This document shows positions 13,001 to 24,100 of a stretch of 64,000 nt of DNA, one piece after another. The DNA comes from Hydrangea macrophylla. Taxonomy: Eukaryota; Streptophyta; Magnoliopsida; Cornales; Hydrangeaceae. Positions within the stretch are counted from its first letter, which is position 1; every line of letters begins with the position of its first letter. Under the pieces are notes generated by a model. It was not told the DNA's origin. It did no database searches and saw nothing but the letters and a program-made list of their open reading frames with translations. The position numbers and the translations under genes are program-made. Where the stretch lies: the NCBI GenBank assembly GCA_033977485.1, contig CM066998.1, positions 59,052,274-59,116,273 of the forward strand. Reading direction: 5' to 3'.

Positions 13001-14193
13001 GACAGAATCTCAAGTGCCTGAAGGAGGGTGTATGGGTGAATGACATGGTACGAAACCAATTATCAATAATTCTTATGACTTGAATGGAGTAAATCTTATA
13101 TAATGAATATGTCAATGGTGTAACTCTTATAGGTTATCAACTGTATCGTGGGTAAGTTAACTTACCGAGCGAGGAAGAAGTTTCCGGGAGATCAACAAGA
13201 ACGTTGGTTCCTGCCCACGTTCGTAGCGGTACAACTCAAATTCAATTATATTCAATAACTCAGATAGCAATTTTAAATATGGTTGACAATTTTGAATGTT
13301 TCACTTGATGAATATATAGCAAAAAGCAATATATGGAAAGGAGGTAGATGCGCGGAGCACTGGCGAGTCTTTTTTTGGACCCAATAGATACACTGGTGAT
13401 GTTAAGTTCGTTAAAAAGGTACGTTCGTATCATATGCATTAAGTTTACAATGCAATCATGAATATTTATGGTGTCATTCAATTTTTGGAATTTGAAAACA
13501 GATATTTTGCCCAATCAACCAACTTGACACACATTGGTTCTGTTGTATGATCGACTTGGTTAAGAAGAGGGTAAGTATATACGACTCCTTGTTTTCCCCC
13601 ACGTCGAATCAAACTCGCAGCAATATGGTTAAAAAACTTGTAAGTATTCCAAACCCTCTCACGTGCATTTGAACAGATGTGTATCTATATTCATGGTGTA
13701 ACCTTTTCTAATGCGATATTCTTTTCATGAACAGGTGGATCATCTGGATGAAGCTTTGAGTTGCTATTATGGCAGCTCATATGACATGGCCATCAAGGAA
13801 TTCAAGATCCATAGATGCACGTGGGTTCCTCAACAGACAAACACGTAAGTATCCCAAACCGACTTTACTGTTTTAAGCAACTATTAACTTTTGTTTGTTT
13901 TTATCTTTTTGGTAGCGATGATTGTGGGATTTACACAGTCAACTTCATGTATGTCGATAATTTTATCCCCGGCGTGGAGTTTTTGGTAAGCAGAATAGAT
14001 TTCTACATCATGTCATTTGTCCACGACAAATATAATTAATAAGTTATATTTATGGTTGTTCACTTTCTTTCAGTTTAAACCCAATGAAGCTCGAAACAAG
14101 ATACTGATTGACCTAATCCATAGCAAATATAACACGAAACGAGATGAAGTGCTGGCAGAGGTTGAAGCGTACAATGCAGATGTAGATGACTAG
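10033..14193 (+). CDS. HMG-box / plant-mobile-domain-like / ULP1 (C48) cysteine protease, 14 coding exons
   Basis: Fourteen exons join with GT-AG introns and matching phases, giving about 976 codons with no stop: 10131-10247, 10335-10409, 10504-10561, 10651-10803, 10887-11507, 11605-11757, 11837-12873, 12963-13047, 13133-13228, 13320-13418, 13502-13639, 13735-13844, 13916-13985, 14074-14193. Order of parts: a basic stretch KKRKATGLAKRK (likely nuclear signal); an HMG-box (NPYFLYL ... ISKSWDAMTTEEKRPYLEAA); a domain like the plant mobile domain (DPTECTLNV, TTLDVQNILGI); an acidic linker with a predicted helix; then the ULP1 fold with LDTHW (His), IYDSL (Asp), VPQQTN (oxyanion Gln) and DDCGIY (Cys). 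All four catalytic residues are kept, so SUMO or ubiquitin-like deconjugation is plausible. The start is uncertain: ATG at 10033 fits the phase, and exon 9995-10037 or further leader exons may precede it. Confidence 0.8.
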
Positions 14194-14244
14194 GTAAAAC
14201 TTACTTTCGCTACTGAACATTATGGTTGTACTCGTAGTCCCGCC

Positions 14245-17236
14245 TCATCTGCAATGAATGTATAACACAATAATAAATGGACATGATAACAAAGATAAGA
14301 AACACGTAAGAATAGTTGAATAAATTACCTCACTCACATTTGAAAATGAGTCGTTACTTTGAACATTGGTGCTATTTAAGTCGAATTGAAATTCAGATGG
14401 CGGGTGCATTTGGGTTGTTTCTCTCTGTGTTGAAGGTCTCTGTCTTTCTTGCGCGTGATCCGCAGTTGATTGGCGAGGTTGTAACTTTGGGCATCTAGGT
14501 CTTGTGTGCCCATATAACCTAGAATTCGTAATTGAAATGTGTTCATTTGATTGTTACTTGATTTGTATGCAGGTTGATGAATGTTATGGGATTAAAGTAC
14601 ATTGGTGGAAATCGGTATAATTGTAGAAACTGTATTTTGTGATGTATTTTGGAAGAATGTAATGTAATGTGTAATTTGAAGTTGTTTAAGGTACAATGGA
14701 AGTTTGTGATGGAAGGTTGTAATGTAATGTGCAATGTAACGTTGTGGAAGAATGTGTAACTTAAACTGTACCCGCATTTGCTACATTTCCTTGCCGATTG
14801 TTTATTGTTTTGGGCAGGGTTCGTTCCCTTTGTTTCAGCCACCTTTGGATCATGTACACCGTGGGCTCTTTTGCAACTTTGCACCTTATTCCTATTTGTC
14901 CACAGGTCCTTCATACGGATTGTTGCCCGAGCAATTGTTCCACGAAGCTCAGTCCATCCCTGTTTAGTATGGGACGCATAGTACGACATCTCCTTGCAAC
15001 TAAACATAAGACCACCGTAACGCGCATTCTGCGTCGCAGCATCTTGGTTGTCATCGCACGAGGATTCCATATAACTGTTGTCCATTTTCAACCATCGTTG
15101 TATGATGCAACTATTAGGGAATTCCAGCATCTGTTCAACTTTCATTACTGCTATCATATGGCGACATGGTATCCCAATACCCTCAAACAGCATACACGAA
15201 CATTGAAATCTGGTGTGCACGGGAAAATAAAAGACATTAAACCTCACTGTTGGACGATTCCACTCTGCCAAGTAATAATTAATATAACCCAACCCTGCCA
15301 CCCGATCAGCAACAAAGTGCTTTGCCTCCTCCAATATTTCAACTCGAACCTTGAAAAACATCGCACGAGTGTAAATCTCGGCAGCCTGTCTCTCAAAGCT
15401 TCGCAATGGTGTAATGAAAACGGGATTTGTTTGATCACTCTCATTGTGAGCCTTAGCCTCATTGTTGCGAAGCCGTATCAGTGCTTTCTCGTACATTCTC
15501 ACAAACTCATAAAGACGCATTTTACTCTTTACAAAATATTTAATAAATGAATTAATCCCTTCACAGCGTTGAGTGGTTGTCATATCCGCGAAGAAATGCT
15601 CTTTTAAATACGCCTCGGCCCAAATTGAACGCATTTCATACATGTCCAACATCCATCTGTTGTTGTGAAGTTGAAAATCATTGAGCAACTCCACCCATTT
15701 CGTTTCAAATTCCTCAGGAGAACACCTACTTGTCATGCAATGGTTGAATCGTGATGCAAAGCCTTGGATATGTATGTTTGTCACGGCATTTCGTTGTACG
15801 TGCCATTGGCATAGACGATGGTGGGATAAAGGGAGAATTTCCTGAATTGCTCTTCGCATGGCCTTGTCTCCATCTGTTACAACGGAAATAGGCGTCTTAC
15901 CTTTCATCAAATCAGTGAATGTCTGCAAAACCCAAATATAGGTCTCCACCTTCTCGTCAGCTAGCAATGCGCAAGCAAAGATCGTTGTCTGCCAATGATT
16001 ATTGACGCCTACCAAAATCACAAATGGTTTCCTATAAGCATTTGTTCTATAGGTTGTGTCAAACACAAGAACATCTCCAAATCTTGCATAATCCAATTGA
16101 GATTTTCCATCACTCCAAAATAATTTAGACAAGCAACCATCGTCATCAACATCGTACTTGTAGAAGAAGGTTGGATCTTTGTCTTTCAAAGCACATAAAT
16201 ATGCCAATGCTGCCTCGGCATCACCATTAGTAACTTCTTCCCTTTGTGCAACATCAACATAATTGTATAGGTCCGTTTGGGTAAACCCAACATTCTGAAA
16301 TCCGCCCGACTGGTTAACCATGTAGTCCATGATCTTGCTTGGTTTGATTCCAACGCTTCGCATAGAGCTCACTTGTGCTTTATCAGGAGATTTTACTTTG
16401 CGATGTGACCTGAGGAAGGGCACGCAAGGTGGTGCTGCTAGATTATGGTTATGCTCTTTAACAAAATCTGCAACCACAAATTCTGATTCATCCTTTCCCA
16501 ACTTGATACGTAGGGTGGCTTTACATCCAACTCTAGTAAGCGGTCGTGCCTCCCGCTGTCTGTCTTACCTCTGTAAATGATGTTGTTGTCTAAAGCCCGA
16601 TTTTGAACAGTTCCATCTTCTCGATCTGACCAAGCCTTGCTTGTTAAGCTTCAGATTATCTTTTCTGATACTAAAGCCCATGGTTTTTCCATATAAATTG
16701 TACCAAATCTCTGCTTCAGCCTCCGAGCTGAACTTCAAGGCCAACACATCCGCTACAGTCAACTTTGACATGCCCTTATCCGTCAAATCCGTTCCACCTA
16801 AGTTAGTTGCCTCTCCACCTAGGGACCATGCAAACCCGCCAAATCCTGTGTCTGAATCAGTAGTGTTATTCGTTGAACCAATGTTATTTCCAAATCCCGA
16901 GTAAGTAGTGTTACTCGTTGAACCAATGTTATTTCCAACCCCGCCTAAGGAACATTGAAATCCACCAAATCCCGAGTAAGTAGTGTTACTCGTTGAACCA
17001 ATGTTATTTCCAACCCCGCCTAAGGAACATTGAAATCCACCAAATCCCGAGTTAGTAGTGTTACTCGTTGAACCAATGTTATTTTCAACTCCTCCTAAGG
17101 AACATTGAAACCCACCAAATGAGCTTTCCATTTCTTCATCAGTACTTGAATCGATCCTATCATTAATATCGAAGTCATCATCATGGGTTAAATCAAAATA
17201 CCCTCCTGTGCTATTCCACCCATTACCAGCCGCCAT
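14245..17236 (-). pseudogene. FAR1-related MULE transposase, one in-frame nonsense codon
   Basis: A single frame runs from ATG at 17236 to 14772, broken once by TAA at 16565-16567 (residue 224). A 253-bp intron (14771-14519) with GT-AG ends restores a CX2CX4HX4C zinc knuckle (CSKCGLYGHTRPRC), and the frame then stops at 14247-14245. Parts in order: an acidic N-terminus with 25-residue Gly/Ser/Asn/Thr repeats (about 40-130); an FAR1 zinc-binding region (WYNLYGKTMGFSIRK ... TRVGCKA ... FVKEHNHNL); the MULE DDE core with Asp about 393 (VFDTTY), Asp about 455 (VTDGD), CQWH, Glu about 559 (QRCEGINSF); a SWIM finger CSC...CRH about 679-693. Apart from the stop it looks complete. It is tail-to-tail with the ULP1 gene, about 50 bp apart. 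Readthrough or a sequencing error would make it functional. Confidence 0.85.
16860..17110 (-). repeat. 75-bp coding tandem repeat in the transposase N-terminus
   Basis: Three near-identical 75-bp units plus partial ones encode a 25-residue repeat containing SGFGGFQCSLGG and NNIGSTSNTT. It lies before the FAR1 domain and keeps the frame. Confidence 0.85.
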
Positions 17237-17399
17237 TGCCCTGTTAAGGTAATCACAATTAAAAAAGGGTTATCACATTTTAAATTTCAACAGTATTGCA
17301 AATTCGAATGAGACTATCATAAATCTTGTTTCATACATCATGTCATTGGAAAAAAATTGCACCACATCACGATGTAATACAATTGGCAAAGCTTTATAA

Positions 17400-17800
17400 G
17401 CCAGAAAGTTTTATTCCTTGATCATAAATATTTATTCCAGGATCACTAAGTTTTAGTTCCAAGATTTCAACCACTTTTGTTCCTTCATCATAAATTTTTT
17501 TTCCAGGATCACTAACATTTAGTTCCAAAATTTCAACAACTTTTTATTCCTTGATCATAAATATTTATTCCAGGATCACTAAGTTTTAGTTCCAAGATTT
17601 CAACCACTTTTGTTCCTTCATCATAAAATTTTTTTCCAGGATCACTAACATTTAGTTCCAAAATTTCAACAACTTTTTATTCCTTGATCATAAATATTTA
17701 TTCCAGGATCACTAAGTTTTAGTTCCAAGATTTCAATAACTCTTTGTTCCTTGATCATAACAACTTGTATAAGAACTTGTTCCTTAATCATAAATGTTTG
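17400..17800 (+). repeat. Satellite-like motif block 2
   Basis: About three tandem units of roughly 130 bp, each with TTCCTTGATCATAAATATTT, CCAGGATCACTAAGTTTTAG and ATTTCAACAACTTTT. It lies in the divergent spacer between the transposase start and the third gene. Confidence 0.8.
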
Positions 17801-17999
17801 CCCTATGTTTGAATGGAATCCGGCCGACTGGACAGAGGCACAAAAAAAATCCGGCTGACCGGGCAGAGGAAATCATAAATGTTTGCCCTATGTTTGGGTG
17901 GAATCGGTCAGTACAAAATATCCGGCTGACCGGAGACACAATAAGGCTGAAATAAAAGGGGGGGAAAATAGGGGGGAAAAAAATTGGGGGGAGGGGGGA

Positions 18000-18104
18000 A
18001 AAAATTGGGAGATTATAAAGCCCCAAACCTACCACCATCTCTATTTCCTTCCCCACTTCTACGACCACAGCACTCCAAACCCTAACGCCGAGAAGCCCTC
18101 TCTG

Positions 18105-18139
<35 letters not shown>

Positions 18140-18357
18140 CCACCCTCCATCTTACACGGTAATCTCACTCTCTCTCTTGCTCGCGGGAACACACACACAT
18201 GCTCTTTGTGCTTCAGTTTTTTTGTTTTTGGGTTGAAGGATATGTGTACACACTAAATGGTTTCGTTTCAGGGGCAATAGGGGTTTTTCTCACACCATTG
18301 AAGTGGGTTCAGCTGGATCAGGTGGATATGAGCTCAATTTGACCAAATAGTGGGGTT

Positions 18358-18426
<69 letters not shown>

Positions 18427-18663
18427 CCTTTGTGACATTATGCTATATATGTGATGTTTACATAGTTTAATCTGATGAAATAAATCATGGTTTTTGATTT
18501 TGATGTTTGTGAGTTCTTTTCTTATTTTTTTGATAAAAATATTGTTTAACTTTTATTGCAAATCAGAGGCTAGCTTCTGCATGAATCAAACGTTTGATAC
18601 AAATAGGCTTGTGAGTTTGTTCACCTATGTTTGATTTCACCTCTTAATCTATTATGCTATTCA

Positions 18664-18696
<33 letters not shown>

Positions 18697-18750
18697 ATCT
18701 ATGTTGCATCAGTAATCTTCTCATCTCACTTCCAGCAACATAAACACGAA
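18000..18750 (+). promoter_or_regulatory. CT-rich leader and promoter-like region of the third MULE gene
   Basis: Contains CAAACCCTAACGCC (telo-box) near 18075, CT microsatellites at 18108-18134 and 18360-18424, then TG/TA repeats near 18668 before the ATG at 18751. GTAATC at about 18160 and GCAG-type acceptors suggest a leader intron. Long CT tracts are common in plant 5' leaders. This is inference from composition only. Confidence 0.45.
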
Positions 18751-19926
18751 ATGACTCCGAAGAAGAAGAATCCTATAGCATCGACACAAAGAAAGAAGAA
18801 ACAAGCTAAGCATGATGACAAAGGAAGCTCCTTTATATCTGTAGAAGCCCAATTGAGCTGGTCATATTGTCAGAAATTGGGGGTTATTACAGGAAGGAAT
18901 GTGATGTGGTCCGACTTTGGGAAATGGAAATTACTAGATCTGTTTGAAAAGGTTGGTTTGTTAGATTTTTGTAGTACATGCACTGTAACATATCCTCAAC
19001 TTGTTAGGATGTTTTACGCCAATATGGAACTTAGTTCGGATGAGAAAAAAATCCAGAGTCTTGTGAAAGGAAAAAAAATTATTTTAACGGTTGAAGCAAT
19101 TTGTGACATTTTCAAATTACCCAACACCGATGACAAACACTTCTTTTGGCCCAAAGGTGATTATTCAGATATCATACCCAAGGAAACGGTTACTGCAACT
19201 ATTTGCAATGAAAAATACCATGGTCAAAAACTAAAGCATCAAAAATACTTGAATGATTGTGCCCGTTTCATAAATCGTATTGTTTCTCACAATATTGTTC
19301 CAAGGGCAGGGCATTACGAAACTGTGCAACCCCTCCAGGCTTTGATGAATTATGCAATAATGGTTGGGTGGAAACTGAATGTTGGGCACATAATCTTCAA
19401 TTTTATGCTAAATTCGGAGAAAAGGGGTGGAAGTTTGCCATATGGGATGGCTTTAACACTGATTTTTATGCACTTTGGTGTGGTCTTGGATGGGGAATGT
19501 AAGCAAAAAAAACCAAAACCACTTGACAGGGGAACCGTAACAAAAATGATTGAGATATGCAACGATAGAAAGACAAAGAAAGGGAAAGGAAAGAAGCGAG
19601 CAACCCAAGTTATTGACGAAGATGGAGAAGAATCCGGGGAGGATAGGGGAGGTGAGGAGGAGATGCAAGCTCTTGGACGTGATTTTCATAGCAAGGTTAA
19701 TTTGTATGATTTGCATCAATCAATTATTCGTGCAAACAAACATCTTGATAAAATCGACCAACGTTTTGAAAACATCGATACACGCTTTGCGACAATTGAA
19801 AAGTATGAAAAACGGTTTGATGACATCGACAAGGGGTTCATAAAGGTTGAAGAAAGTTTCCAATCAATTAAGGGGTTGTTGAAGAAGCATCTTCCATCAT
19901 CTCCTTCATCTTCATCTCATGTCTAG
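18751..19926 (+). CDS. Plant-transposon-protein-domain gene (third MULE gene), single exon, 391 aa
   Basis: An uninterrupted ATG-to-TAG frame. The N-terminus is strongly basic (MTPKKKNPIASTQRKKK, likely nuclear). A central domain of about 210 residues follows, with WSDFGKWKLLDLFEKVGLL, YPQLVRMFYANM, a block HNIVPRAGHYETV and SLPYGMALTLIF. An acidic EDGEESGEDRGGEEE linker leads to heptad-like repeats (HLDKIDQRFENIDTRF, EKRFDDIDKGF) predicting a coiled coil. The domain matches what I remember as the 'putative plant transposon protein' family (Pfam Transposase_32, PF20167), whose function is unknown. The same blocks occur in the copia element's 3' ORF at 50850-52159. No catalytic motif is visible; a nucleic-acid-binding or scaffold role is possible but unproven. 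Confidence 0.8.
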   Translation: MTPKKKNPIASTQRKKKQAKHDDKGSSFISVEAQLSWSYCQKLGVITGRNVMWSDFGKWKLLDLFEKVGLLDFCSTCTVTYPQLVRMFYANMELSSDEKKIQSLVKGKKIILTVEAICDIFKLPNTDDKHFFWPKGDYSDIIPKETVTATICNEKYHGQKLKHQKYLNDCARFINRIVSHNIVPRAGHYETVQPLQALMNYAIMVGWKLNVGHIIFNFMLNSEKRGGSLPYGMALTLIFMHFGVVLDGECKQKKPKPLDRGTVTKMIEICNDRKTKKGKGKKRATQVIDEDGEESGEDRGGEEEMQALGRDFHSKVNLYDLHQSIIRANKHLDKIDQRFENIDTRFATIEKYEKRFDDIDKGFIKVEESFQSIKGLLKKHLPSSPSSSSHV

Positions 19927-20130
19927 TCTGTAAATTGGATGAGGGTTTAAACTAAGACCATTATTTTGTGGACTTGTATGAATGTTGTTAAACCTTTGTA
20001 TGTTTTGAATTGTTTTGTTGGTCTTATTTCCCTTGTAACTTTTGTCCGTTGGACTAATTATCGTTTTGTAATTACACTCTAGGTGGAATTTGGGAATTTT
20101 TTGGCTTAAAATTATGGTTTGTCTATTCAA

Positions 20131-20480
20131 TTTTTTCCTTGTTCATACATATTTTTTGGCTTTAAATTATGGCGGGTCTATTCAGTTTTGTTCCCTGATC
20201 ATAACTATTGATTCTTGATCATAAATATTTGTTTGCCTTTTTTTATAGACTAAGTTTTAGTTCCAGCATTCAACACCTTTTGTTCCTTCATAATGAATAT
20301 TGGTTGCTTTATCATAAATATTTGTTCTCAGGATCACTGAGTTTAGTTCCAGATTTTAAATATGTAGTTCCTTTATCATAACTATTTATTCCAAGATTTT
20401 AATATTTGTTCTTTGATCATAATTATTTGTGGCTTGTTCACTAAAATTTAGTTCCAGATTTCACAGCGTTTCTTTCTTTT
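20131..20480 (+). repeat. Satellite-like motif block 3
   Basis: Degenerate copies of TTCCTTGATCATAAATATTTGTTCC directly after the third gene, before an interrupting segment (20500-21180). Confidence 0.75.
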
Positions 20481-21179
20481 TTCATTTCTATATGGTAGGA
20501 AAGTCTTGTTCATAATGTACAAAATGAAAGTTTATGAAACTTTTGTTCCTAATGTAGAATGTATTCTTCCTTTAACCCAAACTTTTACTTTTAAGGCATA
20601 AAAATGATATTCACATTGCTTAAATAATACGAAGATTAGGAAAATACCTTATACAACTTCCTCCTTCAATTTATGTAAGTTGTCTTCTTGAAATATACCT
20701 GAACTTGGTGGAGGGTGAGAGATGTTGTGAAAGTGACTTCCAAATAAACTTGAGCTATGGTTGCATTCCCCAAATATAACTTGCACTTTGGTTGTATTCT
20801 CCAAATTAAACTTCAACTTGGAAAGGGTGAGAGATGTTGTGAAAGTGATCTCCAAAATAAACTTAAACCCACCTGGAGGGTGAGAGATGTGAAAGTGAAA
20901 GTGATGGGAGGTCTTGTTGAGTTGAGATAAGGAGTTGGGAAGAAGAATTAAACAACCTTAAATGCAACAACCAACCTTAAATTCTTTGTCTAAGTACTAG
21001 GTAGATGAACCTCATTTAAAGATGTAACAAACATATAAGATCTACAGAACAAACTGATATGATCACAATGAGAACAATTGTTTCTATATCACGAAAGATG
21101 GTAGTTGGGTTATTTAATGAATTTATTTAATTTCCACATTCATAAGACTAAAAACTTAAATGCTAGTCATTTAGGAAGA
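20481..21179. other. Interruption within the satellite array, with a short tandem repeat
   Basis: Holds three copies of GGTGAGAGATGTTGTGAAAGTG (near 20712, 20825 and, shortened, 20877) at roughly 110-bp and 50-bp spacing. Otherwise featureless, with no coding frame. Confidence 0.55.
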
Positions 21180-24100
21180 TTGGTTCCTTCATCATAAATA
21201 TTTTTGTATCTTGATCATAATTATTTGTTCCATGATCACTTAATCCTAGTTCCATAATTCACAAGTTTGTTCCTTGATCATAACTATTTATTCCATTAAC
21301 ACAACAACTTGTTCCAGGATCATTTTATTTTGTTTTGTGTTCATAAATAATTGTTCCAAAGACCTGAAAGTGTAGTGCCTTGTTTTTCTTTTCATAAACA
21401 TAGTTTTCGTTCCAGATTTCACGAATTTTGTTCCTTGATCATGAATATTGGTTCTTATTCATAACTAATTGTTCCAAAGGCCAGATAGTGTAGTGCCTTT
21501 TTTTTTTTCATGAACTAAGTTTGCGTTCCATGTTTCACAAATTTTGTTCCAAGATCATAATAATTTATCTTTAATCATAAATATTTGTTCCATGATCACA
21601 TAGTCCTAGTTCCATAATTCACAAGGTTTGTTGCTTGATCATAACTATTTATTCCATGAACAGAGCAACCTGTTCCAGGATCACTTTGTTTGGTTTCGTG
21701 TTCATAAATAATTGTTCCAATGACCAGAAAGTGTATTGCCTTTTTTTTTTTTTTTCCTTCATAAACTAAGTTTTCGTTCCATATTGCAACAAATTTTGGT
21801 CCTTGATGATGATGATTGGTGCCTTTATCATAAATATTTATTCCCAGGACCACTAAGTTAAGTTCCAAATTTCACAAATATTGTTCCTTGATCATAACTA
21901 TTTATTCCATGAACACAACTTGTTCCAGGATCAATTTAGTTTGTTTCGTTTATATAAATAATTGTTCCAAACACTAGAAAGTGTAGTGCCTTTTTTTTTT
22001 TTTTTTTTACCATAAACTAAGTTTTTGTTCCAGATTTCACAAATGTTGTTCCTTAATCATAACTATTTATTCCATGAGCACAATAACTTGTTCCAGCATC
22101 ACTTTATTTTGTTCTTATTCATAACTAATTTCACAAATGTTGTTCCTTCTTGACCATAACTATTTATTCCATCAACACAACTTGTTCCAGGATCAATTTG
22201 GTTTCTTTCGTCTTTATAAATAATTGTTCCACACACTAGAAAGTGTAGTGCCTTTTTTTTTTTCATAAACTAAGTTTTTGTTCCAGATTTCACAAATATT
22301 GTTTCTTCATCATAACTATTTATTCCTTGATCATAAATACTTGTTCCAGCATCACTTTATTTTGTTCTTATTCATAACTAATTGTTCCAAAGGCCAGATA
22401 GTGTAGTGCCTTTTTTTTTTCATGAACTAAGTTTGCGTTCCATGTTTCACAAATTTTGTTCCTTCATCATAATAATTGATCCTTGATCATAAATATTTGT
22501 TCCATGATCACTTAGTCCTAGTTCCATAATTCACAAGTTTTATTTCTTGATCATAACTATTTATTCCATGAACACAACAACTTGTTCCAGGATCAATTTA
22601 GTTTGTTTCTTATTTATAAATAATTGTTCCAAACACTAGAAAGTGTAGTGCCTTTTTTTTTTTTTCATAAACTAAGTTTTTGTTCTAGATTTCCAAAATA
22701 TTGTTCCTTGATCATAACTATTTGTTTCATGAGCACATTAACTTGTTCCAGCATCACTTTATTTTTGTTCGTATTCATAAATAATTGTTCCAAAGGCCAG
22801 GAAGTATAGTGCATTTTTTTTTTTCCATGAACTAAGTTTGCGTTCCATGTTTCAAAAATTTTGTTCCTTCATCATAATAATTGATCCTTGATCATAAATA
22901 TTTGTTCCATGATCACTTAGTCCTAGTTCCATAATTCACAAGTTTTATTTCTTGATCATAACTATTTATTCCATGAACACAACAACTTGTTCCAGGATCA
23001 ATTTAGTTTGTTTCTTATTTATAAATAATTGTTCCAAACACTAGAAAGTGCAGTGCCTTTTTTTTTTATTTTTTTTCATAAACTAAGTTTTCGTTCTAGA
23101 TTTCCAAAATATTGTTCCTTGATCATAACTATTTGTTTCATGAACACATTAACTAGTTCCAGCATCACTTTATTTTTGTTCGTATTCATAAATAATTGTT
23201 CCAAAGGCCAGGAAGTATAGTGCATTTTTTTTTTCCATGAACTAAGTTTGCGTTCCATGTTTCAAAAATTTTGTTCCAAGATCATAATAATTTATCTTTA
23301 ATCATAAATATTTGTTCCATGATCACATAGTCCTAGTTCCATAATTCACAAGGTTTGTTGCTTGATCATAACTATTTATTCCATGAACAGAACAACCTGT
23401 TCCAGGATCACTTTGTTTGGTTTGTGTTCATAAATAATTGTTCCAATGACCAGAAAGTGTATTGCCTTTTTTTTTTTTTTTCATAAACTAAGTTTTCGTT
23501 CCATATTCCAACAAATTTTGTTCCTTGATGATGATGATTGGTGCCTTTATCATAAATATTTATTCCCAGGACCACTAAGTTAACTTCCAAATTTCACAAA
23601 TATTGTTCCTTGATCATAACTATTTATTCCATGAACACAACAACTTGTTCCAGGATCAATTTAGTTTGTTTCGTTTATATAAATAATTGTTCCAAACACT
23701 AGAAAGTGTAGTGCCTTTTTTTTTTTTTTTTTTTTTTTTACATAAACTAAGTTTTTGTTCCAGATTTCACAAATATTGTTCCTTAATCATAACTATTTAT
23801 TCCATGAGCACAATAACTTGTTCCAGCATCACTTTATTTTGTTCTTATTCATAACTAATTTCACAAATGTTGTTCCTTCTTGATCATAACTATTTATTCC
23901 ATCAACACAACAACTTGTTCCATCATCAATTTAGTTTGTTTCGTCTTTATAAATAATTGTTCCAAACACTAGAAATAATTGTTCCAGATTTCACAAATAT
24001 TGTTTCTTGATCATAACTATTTATTTCATGAGCACATTAACTTGTTCCAGCATCACTTTATTTTGTTCTTATTCATAAATAATTGTTCCAAAGGCCAGGA

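Noticed and set aside
14752..15550. Plus-strand frames up to 250 codons across 14.7-15.6 kb
   Set aside because: They are antisense shadows of the transposase, which carries clear MULE and SWIM motifs on the minus strand.
16555..16567. A 13-bp intron GTAAGACAGACAG removing the transposase stop
   Set aside because: Far below workable intron size and its removal would shift the frame; a point nonsense mutation is simpler.
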